Below, one piece after another: positions 1-8,773 of a DNA stretch of 64,000 nt. Made by a program: the position numbers and the translations under genes. The notes beneath the pieces were generated by a model. The model saw nothing but the letters and a program-made list of their open reading frames with translations, did not search any database and was not told the DNA's origin. Source of the stretch: Bacterioplanes sp. (GTDB taxonomy: Bacteria > Pseudomonadota > Gammaproteobacteria > Pseudomonadales > Oceanobacteraceae); assembly GCA_014859445.1 (NCBI GenBank), contig JACUUC010000003.1, positions 1-64,000 of the forward strand, given 5' to 3'. Positions within the stretch are counted from its first letter, which is position 1. Every line of letters starts with the position of its first letter.

Positions 1-328
1 TTGCGGGCTTATGCCGATGCTGGTGAAAACTGGCAGTTATTCAGACCTTCCTTAGCAACATCCAATCCATATTATTCCAATAACATCAACAATCATTTCC
101 GTAAAACTCATCTAGTGTTCATACTGATAAGCCGCTATAAATCCATCCTACTGTGAACTTCAGCAATACCCTTTGAGCACGAGACAAGGTAACACCTTGT
201 CACATGATTCAAAAAGCCAGAAACACGACAAACGTCATGAGATACTCGTCGTTAATGAGAAATCGGTTACTATGCTGCGTCCCCTGATCACACTATCGTT
301 AATTCAGTCGCCCATGAGTGAGAACACA
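1..328. other. Left-edge region upstream of the RND operon
   Basis: No gene can be assigned with confidence. One plus-strand frame is open from base 1 to a TGA at 151-153 (it begins LRAYADAGENW) and could be the tail of an upstream gene, but 50 codons without a visible start prove little. No divergent regulator start is visible on the minus strand. The rest is the likely promoter region of the efflux operon and contains the palindrome at 183-201. Confidence 0.35.
183..201. promoter_or_regulatory. Perfect inverted repeat, possible repressor operator
   Basis: GACAAGGT and ACCTTGTC form a perfect 8-bp inverted repeat with a 3-nt centre (AAC), about 130 nt before the efflux operon start. Size and symmetry resemble an operator for a dimeric TetR- or MarR-type repressor, the usual controllers of RND pumps. 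No such regulator gene lies in the window, so the role is inferred from position only. Confidence 0.35.
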
Positions 329-1477
329 ATGAGTCTACTACAACGAATTCCAACACAAACTGCTGCCGCAGCGTGCGGTGTCTTACTGCTACTGAGCGGC
401 TGTAGCCAATCCAGTGACACCGAAGCAGGCTTCGGCCAAATGCCACCTTCTAGTGTTGAAACACTCACTCTCAGTAAACAAACTCTGGATTTAACCGACT
501 CCTTGCCCGGACGTATTTCAGCCATTCGTACGGCAGAAATACGTCCCCAAGTCAGTGGCATCATTCTGCGTCGCTATTTCACCGAAGGCGCAACCGTCAG
601 TGCCGGTGACAAACTGTATCAAATCGACCCCACCTTGTATCAGGCGGCATTGGCCAGTGCTGAAGCCCAATTGGCCGTTGCCGAGGCCAATGCCTACGCG
701 GCGCAGCTCAAGGCACAGCGCTACCGCCAGCTGTCTCAAACCGCCGCCGTCAGCGCTCAAGAACTGGATGAGTCCGAAGCCGCAGCCAAACAAACCCAAG
801 CTCAGGTTGCGGCTGCCAAAGCGGCCGTGCGCAGTGCTCGCATCAATTTAAGCCACACTGAAATCACGGCACCGATTGATGGCGTCATTGGTCGTTCCAA
901 CATCACCGAAGGCGCATTAGTGTCGGCTCAGCAGGCCAATGCCTTAGCCACCATTCGCCAACTATCACCGGTTTATGTGGATATTCAACGTCCCGCTGCC
1001 GCCGTCATGCGCATGCGCACCCAACCGTTAGCGCGTACCGTGACGCTTGAACTGGACGATGGCAGCGACTACCCCGAAGTCGGCGAGTTGCAGTTTTCCG
1101 ACATCAGTGTTGACCAGAGTACCGGTACCGTGAATGTGCGCGCACAATTCGATAATGCCGATGGTTTTCTACTGCCGGGCATGTTTGTTCGCACCCAAGT
1201 ACCCAGTGCTCGTCTCGAACACGCGATTTTAGTCCCACAGCAAGCCATTACTCGTCAATCCAGCGCCATTGCATCGGCGCTCGTGGTGAATGCCGACAAC
1301 ATTGTGGAATATCGTGTGGTGGATGTGAATCGTGCCATTGGTAACCAATGGTTGATTAAACACGGATTAGAAGAAGGCGAGCGCATCATCGTCAGCGGTT
1401 TGCAAAAAGTACAACCGGGCGCGACGGTCAACCCGCAAGATGTCACTGAGACATTCTTGCCCACGCAACCGCAATAA
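329..1477 (+). CDS. RND efflux periplasmic adaptor (membrane fusion lipoprotein)
   Basis: This is an AcrA/MexA-family adaptor that links an inner-membrane RND pump to an outer-membrane channel. With the ATG at 329 the protein has 382 aa and starts with a lipoprotein signal peptide ending in the lipobox LLSGC, so it should be anchored by an acylated Cys. The HlyD-type order is visible: a beta-barrel/lipoyl strand (RPQVSGIILRRYFTEGATV), an Ala-rich coiled-coil hairpin, a second lipoyl half (ITAPIDGVIGRS) and a C-terminal beta domain (LVPQQAITRQ). The frame extends back to 173, but those residues precede the signal peptide and are not expected to be translated; ATG 314 is a second candidate start. 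The pump gene follows after 15 nt. Substrate unknown. Confidence 0.9.
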   Translation: MSLLQRIPTQTAAAACGVLLLLSGCSQSSDTEAGFGQMPPSSVETLTLSKQTLDLTDSLPGRISAIRTAEIRPQVSGIILRRYFTEGATVSAGDKLYQIDPTLYQAALASAEAQLAVAEANAYAAQLKAQRYRQLSQTAAVSAQELDESEAAAKQTQAQVAAAKAAVRSARINLSHTEITAPIDGVIGRSNITEGALVSAQQANALATIRQLSPVYVDIQRPAAAVMRMRTQPLARTVTLELDDGSDYPEVGELQFSDISVDQSTGTVNVRAQFDNADGFLLPGMFVRTQVPSARLEHAILVPQQAITRQSSAIASALVVNADNIVEYRVVDVNRAIGNQWLIKHGLEEGERIIVSGLQKVQPGATVNPQDVTETFLPTQPQ

Positions 1478-1492
1478 GGAGCCGTAATCCTC

Positions 1493-4400
1493 ATGGCTAA
1501 TTTTTTCATTGACCGCCCCATTTTTGCGTGGGTCATCGCGATATTGATCATGCTCGCTGGCGTGATGTCCTTATCGACTTTACCGGTACAGCAATACCCG
1601 TCTATTGCTCCACCCGCCATCAACATTTCAGCGGTGTATCTGGGTGCCTCGGCACAAACCATTGAAGAAAGCGTCACTCAAGTGATCGAGCAAAACATGA
1701 CTGGCCTCGATAACCTGCTGTATATGTCCTCACAAAGCAGCAGCGCCGGCAGTGCGACCGTTTCACTGACTTTTGCACCAGGTACCAATCCAGACATCGC
1801 ACAAGTGCAAGTACAAAACAAACTGGCGCTGGCTGAAGCGTTACTGCCCATGGAAGTACGACAATTGGGCGTTAACGTCACCAAAGCATCGTCCTCATTT
1901 TTGATGGTGGTCGGCTTAGTCTCGGGCGATGGCAGCATGAACCGCAACGACCTAGCCGATTACGCCAACAGTCAATTGAAAGAAACGCTGTCACGGACAC
2001 CCGGTGTGGGCGAAGTACGCGTGTTTGGCTCGCAATACGCCATGCGAATTTGGTTACAACCCGACCGTCTAACCGCCTTTGGCTTAACCCCGTTGGAAGT
2101 TCGTGCGGCCATTGCCGAACAAAACAGTCAATTTGCCAGCGGCCAATTGGGCGGATTACCCGCGGTGGAAGGTCAGCAATTAAACACCACCATCATTGCC
2201 CAAACACGTTTAGAAAATACCGAGCAGTTTGAAAACATTTTACTGACCGTAAACCCAGACGGCTCGCAAGTGCGGCTAAAAGACGTTGCCCGTATAGAGC
2301 TGGGTGCCGAAAACTACTCCGTTGACAGTCGCTACAATGGCAAACCCGCTTCCGGCATGGCCATTCAATTAGCACCTGGCGCCAACGCCCTAGACACCGC
2401 CACCGCCGTACGAGAGCGCATCAGCCAACTCGAACCCTTCTTCCCGCGAGGCATCGACGTGGTCTATCCCTTTGATACCACGCCCTTTGTCAAACAATCC
2501 ATCGAGTCGGTGGTGTACACCATTTTAGAAGCCATCGTTTTGGTGTTCTTGGTGATGTACCTCTTTTTAGGCAACCTTCGTGCCACCATCATTCCAACCA
2601 TTGCCATCCCTGTGGTGTTGCTGGGGACATTTGCCAGCATGTCACTATTTGGCTACAGCATTAACACCCTCACTATGTTCGGTATGGTCTTGGTGATTGG
2701 CTTATTGGTGGATGACGCCATTGTGGTGGTCGAAAACGTTGAACGCGTAATGGACGAAGATGGCTTACCACCACGCGAAGCCACGCGTAAATCCATGGGA
2801 CAAATTACCGGCGCGCTCATCGGCATTGCCTTAGTCATGTCGGCTGTCTTTGTTCCTATGGCCTTTATGAGTGGCTCAACCGGTGCCATTTATCGTCAAT
2901 TCTCACTCACCATCGTCTCCGCCATGCTGCTGTCGGTACTGGTGGCGTTGATTTTAACGCCAGCACTTTGTGCCACACTGTTAAAGCCCATTCACAAAGG
3001 CGAGCTGGAGCATCAACCTGGCTTCTTTGGTTGGTTTAACCGCGCGTTTCACAAAGCCACCAACGGCTACGTGCACACCGCACGCGCCAGCTTATCGCGA
3101 CCCGTTCGCATGATCGTCATTTACGGTGGCTTGATTCTGGTGATGGGGTATTTATTTGTCCAGCTGCCGAAGTCTTTCTTACCGGAAGAGGATCAAGGCG
3201 TATTGATTACCTTGGTGCAATTGCCACAAGGCGCTACCTTAGATCGCACCATGGACGCCATGGCCGACATGGAAGCGCACTTCGCCAACGAGCCCGATGT
3301 TGAATCGGTTTTCACCGTGGGTGGTTTTAGCTTTGCCGGGCAAGGTCAAAACATGGGTATTGCCTTCATTAAATTGAAAGACTGGAGTGAGCGCAAAAAT
3401 CCAGAACAATCCGCAGCCGCCATTGTAGGGCGTGCCTGGATGGGATTAGGACAAATCAAAGACGCCATGATGTTCCCCATTAACCTGCCGCCCATTCCTG
3501 AACTCGGTACTGCCTCCGGCTTTGACGTCATGCTGCAAGACCGCAATAACTTGGGGCATGAGAAAATGATGAACATCCGTAACCAATTACTCGGCATGGC
3601 CGCACAAGACCCGCGCTTGGCGCAAGTGCGTCCGAATGGCATGGCAGACGAACCCATCTTCCGCATCGACATTGATTACGAAAAAGTGAAGTCGTTAGGC
3701 ATCAACATCAGCGATGTCAATGCCACACTGGCAACCGCGTGGGGTGGATCGTACGTCAATGACTTCCTTGACCGTGGCCGCGTGAAACGCGTGTACGTAC
3801 AAGGCGATGCGCCCTACCGCATGCTGCCCAGTGACATTGAGCATTGGCACGTACGCAACCGCCAAGGTGACATGGTTCCCTTCAGTGCCTTCACACGCTC
3901 AAGCTGGGACTTTGGTTCGCCGCGATTAGAACGATACAACGGCATCAAATCATTGAACTTACAAGGCCAAGCCGCACCCGGTTACAGCACCGGCGACGCC
4001 ATGCAAGCCATTGAAGACTTAGTCTCACGTCTCCCCGATGGGGTGGGCATTGAATGGACAGGCATGTCACTGCAAGAACGCATGGCAGGCTCGCAAGCAC
4101 CCTTACTGTATGCCTTGTCGATTCTGGTCGTGTTCTTGTGTTTGGCCGCGTTGTACGAAAGTTGGTCAGTGCCCTTTGCGGTCATCCTGATTGTGCCACT
4201 GGGTATTTTAGGAGCCCTGATTGCCGCGAATCTCCGTGGACTGAATAACGATGTGTACTTTCAAGTCGCGCTACTCACCACCATTGGTTTAGCCGCTCGA
4301 AATGCCATTTTGATTGTTGAATTCGCCAAAGCACTGGTTGAACAAGGCAAAGGCTTGATGGATGCCACGCTTGAAGCTGCACGCATGCGCTTACGCCCCA

Positions 4401-4618
4401 TCATCATGACCTCACTGGCCTTCTCTTTCGGTGTGTTGCCTATGGCCATCAGCACCGGAGCAGGTGCCATGAGCCGTCAAGCCATTGGTACCGGTGTCAT
4501 GGGCGGTATTCTGGCGGCGACCTTCTTAGCGATCTTCTTCGTACCCTTGTTTTATGTGCTGGTCATGAAACTCTCTGGGCATAAAGACCCGGAACCGAGC
4601 ACGACAGAACCTCACTAA
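1493..4618 (+). CDS. RND multidrug efflux pump, HAE-1 family (AcrB/MexB-like)
   Basis: This 1041-aa proton-driven drug exporter has the family's normal length and starts with the typical [17 protein letters not shown]. The TM4 acidic pair is present as Asp407-Asp408 ([17 protein letters not shown]). In TM10 the position equivalent to AcrB Lys940, normally in the motif [12 protein letters not shown], is Arg936 here ([13 protein letters not shown]; codon CGA at 4298-4300). The arginine of [11 protein letters not shown] in TM11 is kept. It is transcribed with the adaptor gene upstream. No outer-membrane channel gene follows, so it probably shares a TolC-like protein encoded elsewhere. Family assignment is firm; substrate range and the effect of the Lys-to-Arg change are unknown. 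Confidence 0.95.
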   Translation: MANFFIDRPIFAWVIAILIMLAGVMSLSTLPVQQYPSIAPPAINISAVYLGASAQTIEESVTQVIEQNMTGLDNLLYMSSQSSSAGSATVSLTFAPGTNPDIAQVQVQNKLALAEALLPMEVRQLGVNVTKASSSFLMVVGLVSGDGSMNRNDLADYANSQLKETLSRTPGVGEVRVFGSQYAMRIWLQPDRLTAFGLTPLEVRAAIAEQNSQFASGQLGGLPAVEGQQLNTTIIAQTRLENTEQFENILLTVNPDGSQVRLKDVARIELGAENYSVDSRYNGKPASGMAIQLAPGANALDTATAVRERISQLEPFFPRGIDVVYPFDTTPFVKQSIESVVYTILEAIVLVFLVMYLFLGNLRATIIPTIAIPVVLLGTFASMSLFGYSINTLTMFGMVLVIGLLVDDAIVVVENVERVMDEDGLPPREATRKSMGQITGALIGIALVMSAVFVPMAFMSGSTGAIYRQFSLTIVSAMLLSVLVALILTPALCATLLKPIHKGELEHQPGFFGWFNRAFHKATNGYVHTARASLSRPVRMIVIYGGLILVMGYLFVQLPKSFLPEEDQGVLITLVQLPQGATLDRTMDAMADMEAHFANEPDVESVFTVGGFSFAGQGQNMGIAFIKLKDWSERKNPEQSAAAIVGRAWMGLGQIKDAMMFPINLPPIPELGTASGFDVMLQDRNNLGHEKMMNIRNQLLGMAAQDPRLAQVRPNGMADEPIFRIDIDYEKVKSLGINISDVNATLATAWGGSYVNDFLDRGRVKRVYVQGDAPYRMLPSDIEHWHVRNRQGDMVPFSAFTRSSWDFGSPRLERYNGIKSLNLQGQAAPGYSTGDAMQAIEDLVSRLPDGVGIEWTGMSLQERMAGSQAPLLYALSILVVFLCLAALYESWSVPFAVILIVPLGILGALIAANLRGLNNDVYFQVALLTTIGLAARNAILIVEFAKALVEQGKGLMDATLEAARMRLRPIIMTSLAFSFGVLPMAISTGAGAMSRQAIGTGVMGGILAATFLAIFFVPLFYVLVMKLSGHKDPEPSTTEPH

Positions 4619-4642
4619 ACTCACAGACTTTTGACGAAAAAA

Positions 4643-4694
4643 CCGTGTGCGCCAAGGACGGCGCACTCGAGTCGTTAGAGATCTATTCACGGCG
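4643..4694 (+). repeat. Dispersed CTCGAG hairpin repeat, copy 1
   Basis: A stem of GTGCGCC and GGCGCAC (4647-4653 and 4660-4666) closes a 6-nt loop. It is followed by CTCGAG and then, about 20 nt on, ATTCACGGCG. The same layout occurs at 32491-32589 (opposite orientation) and twice within 32634-32975. It lies between the converging pump and recJ genes, where it may act as a bidirectional terminator or RNA-stability hairpin. It has no run of T directly after the stem, so terminator function is uncertain. Confidence 0.7.
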
Positions 4695-4745
4695 TGTTGT
4701 GCGCATGACGAGGCCGAAGGACGTTTCAGAACGTTAACCGGTTGA

Positions 4746-6461
4746 TTAGATGGCCTCAGGTTCTAACGCCTGCACCATCAACTGCAACGACTGTTGACCG
4801 CGAAACTCATTCACAGACAACTGAAACGCCACCGACACCGTTTGAACATTGGCATTCGGCCACCGTGCTAAATCCACATTAAACCAAATCGCATCCAGCA
4901 TCAGTTGGCTGCCCTGCGGCTGCAATACCATCTTCAAATGACGCTCACCCACCAATCGCTGCTGCAACAACACAAACTGCCCCGAAAACACCGGCTCAGG
5001 AAAATGTTGCCCCCACGGCCCTGCCCAACGCAACTGCTCCGCCAACGCCATACTATACTCATCAACCGACAGCGCACCGTCCGTCTCCAAGCGTTGCTGT
5101 AACTGATTGTCACTCAGCAATCCACGACACACCGCATCAAAGCGCTGTTCAAACTCCGCAAAGCCATCAGCCACCAAGGTCAAACCCGCCGCCATCGCAT
5201 GACCACCGAACTTCACAATCAAATCCGGCGACTGCTTCGCCACCAAATCCAATGCATCACGAATATGCAATCCCGGAATCGAACGCGCCGATCCCTTTAA
5301 CTCGCCATTCTCACCCCGAGCAAACGCCACCACCGGACGATGCACCTTCTCTTTAATGCGCGACGCCAAAATCCCAATCACGCCCTGATGCCAATCGGCC
5401 TGAAACAAACTGACCCCCACCGGCACCGATTGCCAATTCATACGCTGCAAATGCACCAATGCCTGCTCTTGCATACCCTGCTCAATGTCTCGTCGCGCAC
5501 GATTCAAATCATCCAACTCATGAGCCAAGGTCAACGCGCTATGTGGGTCCTCTGTCAGCAAACACTCGATGCCATGCGACATATCATCCAACCGCCCTGC
5601 GGCATTTAATCGAGGCCCCACAGCAAAACCAAAATCCGCCGCCACAATCCGCTCAGGATCACGCCCCGCCACCTGCAACAAGGCACGAATACCGGGCTGA
5701 CAATGGCCTGCACGAATGCGACGCAACCCCTGCTCCACCAAAATCCGATTGTTGTGATCCAACGGCACCACATCCGCCACCGTCGCCAACGCCACCAAAT
5801 CGAGAAACTGCGCCATGTTCGGGGCCTGAGCGGTCGACAATAGCCCGTCTTGCAACAACCGCGCTCGCAACGCCAGCATCAAATAAAACACCACCGTACA
5901 ACCACAGGCCGCCTTCGATGGAAACGCACACACAGGCTGATTCGGATTCACAATTGCCGCCGCATCGGGGAGCACCTCGGCCGCCAAATGATGATCCGTC
6001 ACCAACACCGGAATACCCGCCTCATTCGCCGCCGCAACACCGGCCACCGAGGCAATGCCGTTATCCACCGTCATGATCAAATCGGGCTGCCGCTCGCGGG
6101 CAACCGCCACCAATTCGGGCGACAAGCCATAGCCAAAATCGAATCGATTGGGCACCAAGTAATCCACCTGAGTCGCCCCTAACGCCCGTAAGGCACGTAT
6201 CGCTAATGCGGTACTGGTGGCACCATCCACATCAAAGTCACCCACCACCAGTAGGCGTTTTCCTTCTAGTACCACAGGCAACAACAAGGCAACAGCACGG
6301 TCAATATCATGCAATGTGTGATACGGCAGCAGCGCACCTAAGCCCAGGTTTAACTCAGCCTCTGTGCGTATGCCACGACCCGCATAAATACGTGCCAACA
6401 CAGGTGGTAAACTTGATAACTCGGCAACAATCGGTGCTTCTCGCTGCACAATGCGAACCAT
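4746..6461 (-). CDS. recJ: Single-stranded-DNA-specific exonuclease RecJ
   Basis: RecJ is a 5'-3' single-strand exonuclease in recombination and mismatch repair. The frame opens at 6482, but the ATG at 6461 (MVRIVQREAP) is preceded by GAGGAG at good spacing, giving 571 aa, normal for the family. DHH-phosphoesterase motifs are visible: VVGDFDVDGATSTAL, MTVDNG, VTDHH and, further on, AVGPRLNAAGRLDD. The DHHA1 part contains KFGGHAMAAGLT, and an OB-fold region ends the protein. It stands alone here, converging on the RND operon. Confidence 0.95.
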   Translation of the reverse strand: MVRIVQREAPIVAELSSLPPVLARIYAGRGIRTEAELNLGLGALLPYHTLHDIDRAVALLLPVVLEGKRLLVVGDFDVDGATSTALAIRALRALGATQVDYLVPNRFDFGYGLSPELVAVARERQPDLIMTVDNGIASVAGVAAANEAGIPVLVTDHHLAAEVLPDAAAIVNPNQPVCAFPSKAACGCTVVFYLMLALRARLLQDGLLSTAQAPNMAQFLDLVALATVADVVPLDHNNRILVEQGLRRIRAGHCQPGIRALLQVAGRDPERIVAADFGFAVGPRLNAAGRLDDMSHGIECLLTEDPHSALTLAHELDDLNRARRDIEQGMQEQALVHLQRMNWQSVPVGVSLFQADWHQGVIGILASRIKEKVHRPVVAFARGENGELKGSARSIPGLHIRDALDLVAKQSPDLIVKFGGHAMAAGLTLVADGFAEFEQRFDAVCRGLLSDNQLQQRLETDGALSVDEYSMALAEQLRWAGPWGQHFPEPVFSGQFVLLQQRLVGERHLKMVLQPQGSQLMLDAIWFNVDLARWPNANVQTVSVAFQLSVNEFRGQQSLQLMVQALEPEAI

Positions 6462-6547
6462 GACACTCTCCTCTTTTTTCAAGCGCGCACTTTACCATGT
6501 CGCTACACCATCAACACCCACCTTCAACACCCGCCATCGACACCCGT

Positions 6548-7450
6548 TTACTCCGCAGGCCGAACACGTAAAAAGCGCGCAAAGCGCGGCAAACCCGTCG
6601 AGGTATAACCCGTATAGCGAAACGTCACACGCGTTCCCAGCGCGGGCGGTTGTTCACGCATGGCCTGCGTCAAACCAGAGCCCAATGCCAATTCACGACC
6701 ATCCTCCAAACGTACAACCAGTGCTCCCACCAAGCCCTGCGCCTGACCAGAACCTGGGCGATATCCGATAACCTCTCCGTCCATGTCGTGTTCAATTTTG
6801 TACTTTAAAAGATCGGGGCTGCGCCCAACACGATGACGAGCATTGGCACGATGCAGCATCACGCCTTCCGCTCCTTCAAATTCCAAAGCCTGTAACCAAG
6901 CGTGTAAGGCATCATGGTCCACAAAACGTCGCTGCGGTACGGCAACCACCCAAGGCTGATTCAACTGCGCAACGGTATATTGCAGGTGCTGTAAGCGCGC
7001 ATGAAACACGTCGTGCGCATTCGGCATATCAAATACTCGATACTGCATCGACTGCCATGCACTGTCGCTCAGAGCATCCTGACGACGCAACAAAGCACTG
7101 GTTTCATCGAAACGCTCTCGTCCTAACCATAATTCACCGTCCATGACCTCGGCTGGCCAGCCTTGCGTAAACCAATCGGGAGTTGGAATGATGCGCCCAG
7201 AACGTGAGCGCAGCTGCTTGCCATCCCAATAACCACGAACTCCGTCGTACTTTTCACTGACCCAATACGCAGCCACGTCGACCCCTTCCCTATACTGAGT
7301 GGCGAGCATGATGGGAGGAGGCAGCACGCCGGGTTCCGTATGCGCCGCATGGCCGAACAGCAAGGCCATGACCCCCAACGCATTGAGTAACCGCGCAAGT
7401 AATCGTGCAAAATAGCCACATTGTCTTCGTGCTAGCGCTGCTGCATTCAT
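6548..7450 (-). CDS. Periplasmic minimal ATP-dependent DNA ligase (Lig E type)
   Basis: This is a small ATP-dependent nick-sealing ligase of 300 aa. The N-terminus (about residues 1-38) is basic then hydrophobic, like a signal peptide, as is usual for the Lig E group, whose members are predicted periplasmic. Nucleotidyltransferase motifs are in order: motif I with the adenylated Lys67 (SEKYDGVRGYWDG), motif III MDGELWLGR, motif IIIa YRVFDM, motif IV EGAEGVMLH and motif V LLKYKIEHD. A short OB-fold follows (GALVVRLEDGRELALGSGL) and there is no zinc finger, helical DNA-binding domain or BRCT, so it is the minimal form. A GAGGATAGGG stretch precedes the ATG. Proposed roles in extracellular DNA uptake or repair are not established. 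Confidence 0.85.
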   Translation of the reverse strand: MNAAALARRQCGYFARLLARLLNALGVMALLFGHAAHTEPGVLPPPIMLATQYREGVDVAAYWVSEKYDGVRGYWDGKQLRSRSGRIIPTPDWFTQGWPAEVMDGELWLGRERFDETSALLRRQDALSDSAWQSMQYRVFDMPNAHDVFHARLQHLQYTVAQLNQPWVVAVPQRRFVDHDALHAWLQALEFEGAEGVMLHRANARHRVGRSPDLLKYKIEHDMDGEVIGYRPGSGQAQGLVGALVVRLEDGRELALGSGLTQAMREQPPALGTRVTFRYTGYTSTGLPRFARFLRVRPAE

Positions 7451-7572
7451 CCCTATCCTCGACTGTGGTAGTGTAGATAGGCTTTACTGAACCAAGATTG
7501 CACAGCAAGCTCCACGGTTACTCACGCGTTTCGTACTTTTTTATGAATGTTTTTTATGAGTGAGACGGTTTC

Positions 7573-8004
7573 ATGCGCTATTTATTAGGACTGGGCAGTA
7601 ACATTGCGCCCTTACAGCATCTGGCCAGTGCTAGGCAGGCTTTGACCCAACAGGGTGAATTATTAGCAACATCACCCACCGTAGAAACCACGCCGGTTGG
7701 CGAGGGGTTCTCAGACGGTTTTTACAATCAATTATTGGTCATCGAAACGGATTTGGTGGCGCCCTTATTAAAACAACGCTTGCAACGCATTGAAGAACAA
7801 CTCGGACGTGAGCCGAAAACACCCGCACGCAAGCACCGAGATCGCCCCATTGATATTGATATTCTTGCACCACTGTCCGACGTCAACGATGCCTACCACA
7901 TCGAACTCGAAGACAGCTATTACGCCACCGTACAACAACAGTGGCGCAATGAATTAGACCGTACTCCGCTTACAGTGACAGAAACGTCTGATCATAACGA
8001 TTAG
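7573..8004 (+). CDS. folK: 6-hydroxymethyl-7,8-dihydropterin pyrophosphokinase
   Basis: HPPK transfers pyrophosphate from ATP to 6-hydroxymethyl-dihydropterin in folate synthesis. At 143 aa it is slightly shorter than well-studied HPPKs (about 160 aa). The N-terminal LLGLGSNI is present, and the signature KHRDRPIDIDIL lies at residues 87-98 with the catalytic Arg and Asp residues. Its 3' end overlaps the convergent folM-like gene by 35 bp. No folB is adjacent, unlike many genomes. It may be one of two HPPK genes in the genome; this cannot be told from the window. Confidence 0.85.
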   Translation: MRYLLGLGSNIAPLQHLASARQALTQQGELLATSPTVETTPVGEGFSDGFYNQLLVIETDLVAPLLKQRLQRIEEQLGREPKTPARKHRDRPIDIDILAPLSDVNDAYHIELEDSYYATVQQQWRNELDRTPLTVTETSDHND

Positions 8005-8680
8005 CCACAAAACGACCACCATCGACGCGCATCACAGTACCGGTCACCGCAGGCGAGGTGTGTAAGTACTCACAGGCTTGCACAATCGCGTCATAACCCA
8101 GTTCATGAGGAATCAGCGACTGCGACAACACTTTTTGTCGATAGGCATCGTCGTGTTCGGGTAAAAACTGAATGGGGCCGGGCTGAATCACATTCACTCG
8201 CACCTTACCCGCTAACCGTTGTGCCATACTCAACGACCAGTTTTGCAAGGCCGCTTTCGACGCACAATACACTGCAAAGCGCTGATTGGGGATATCCGCA
8301 TAAATGTCACTGATAGCGGTCATCGCGGCATGCGGAGCCCATGGCATGGCCTCCACCAGCAACGCCGGCGCCAGCACATGCACATGAAAGTGCCGATCAA
8401 AATGCACACTCAGATCATCGGCCTTATTGTCCGGCACAAAACACGACGCGTTATGAATAAAGCGATCAACCGGCCCTAACGCATTCACCTCATTGGCTAA
8501 GCGCTGAACCGACGCAGGGTCGGCCAAGTCCGCTTGCAAACAGATCAGATTAGGGTGCGGATCCAACTCACAATGACTGTGATAATGGGCAATCACGCGA
8601 TGCCCTTGCGCCAATCCGAACTCGGCTAACACCTTGCCTAAACGTCGTCCCGCACCGGTAATAAAAAGAGTTTGTTGCAT
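7970..8680 (-). CDS. folM: Short-chain dehydrogenase, FolM-like dihydromonapterin reductase
   Basis: This 236-aa SDR starts at ATG 8680 (MQQTLFITGAGRRLG) behind GAGG; the frame upstream to 8707 looks non-coding. It has the NADP-binding GAGRRLG loop, the NAG-equivalent IHNAS, the catalytic YCASKAAL and the C-terminal TGTVMRVDGGR typical of FolM, an enzyme that reduces dihydromonapterin and, weakly, dihydrofolate. Lying tail to tail with folK supports a pterin role. It could instead be a related pteridine reductase. Confidence 0.75.
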   Translation of the reverse strand: MQQTLFITGAGRRLGKVLAEFGLAQGHRVIAHYHSHCELDPHPNLICLQADLADPASVQRLANEVNALGPVDRFIHNASCFVPDNKADDLSVHFDRHFHVHVLAPALLVEAMPWAPHAAMTAISDIYADIPNQRFAVYCASKAALQNWSLSMAQRLAGKVRVNVIQPGPIQFLPEHDDAYRQKVLSQSLIPHELGYDAIVQACEYLHTSPAVTGTVMRVDGGRFVANRYDQTFLSL

Positions 8681-8773
8681 GCTTGGCCTCACACATAATG
8701 AACACAAAGTGGGTGTCGATAGCCGCCTACAGTAACGGCTTTATCGACACACGCCAAGCACACAACGGCGCTG

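Noticed and set aside
5459-6076. 205-aa plus-strand frame
   Set aside because: Antisense shadow of recJ, Pro/Arg/His-rich with no start site or family features.
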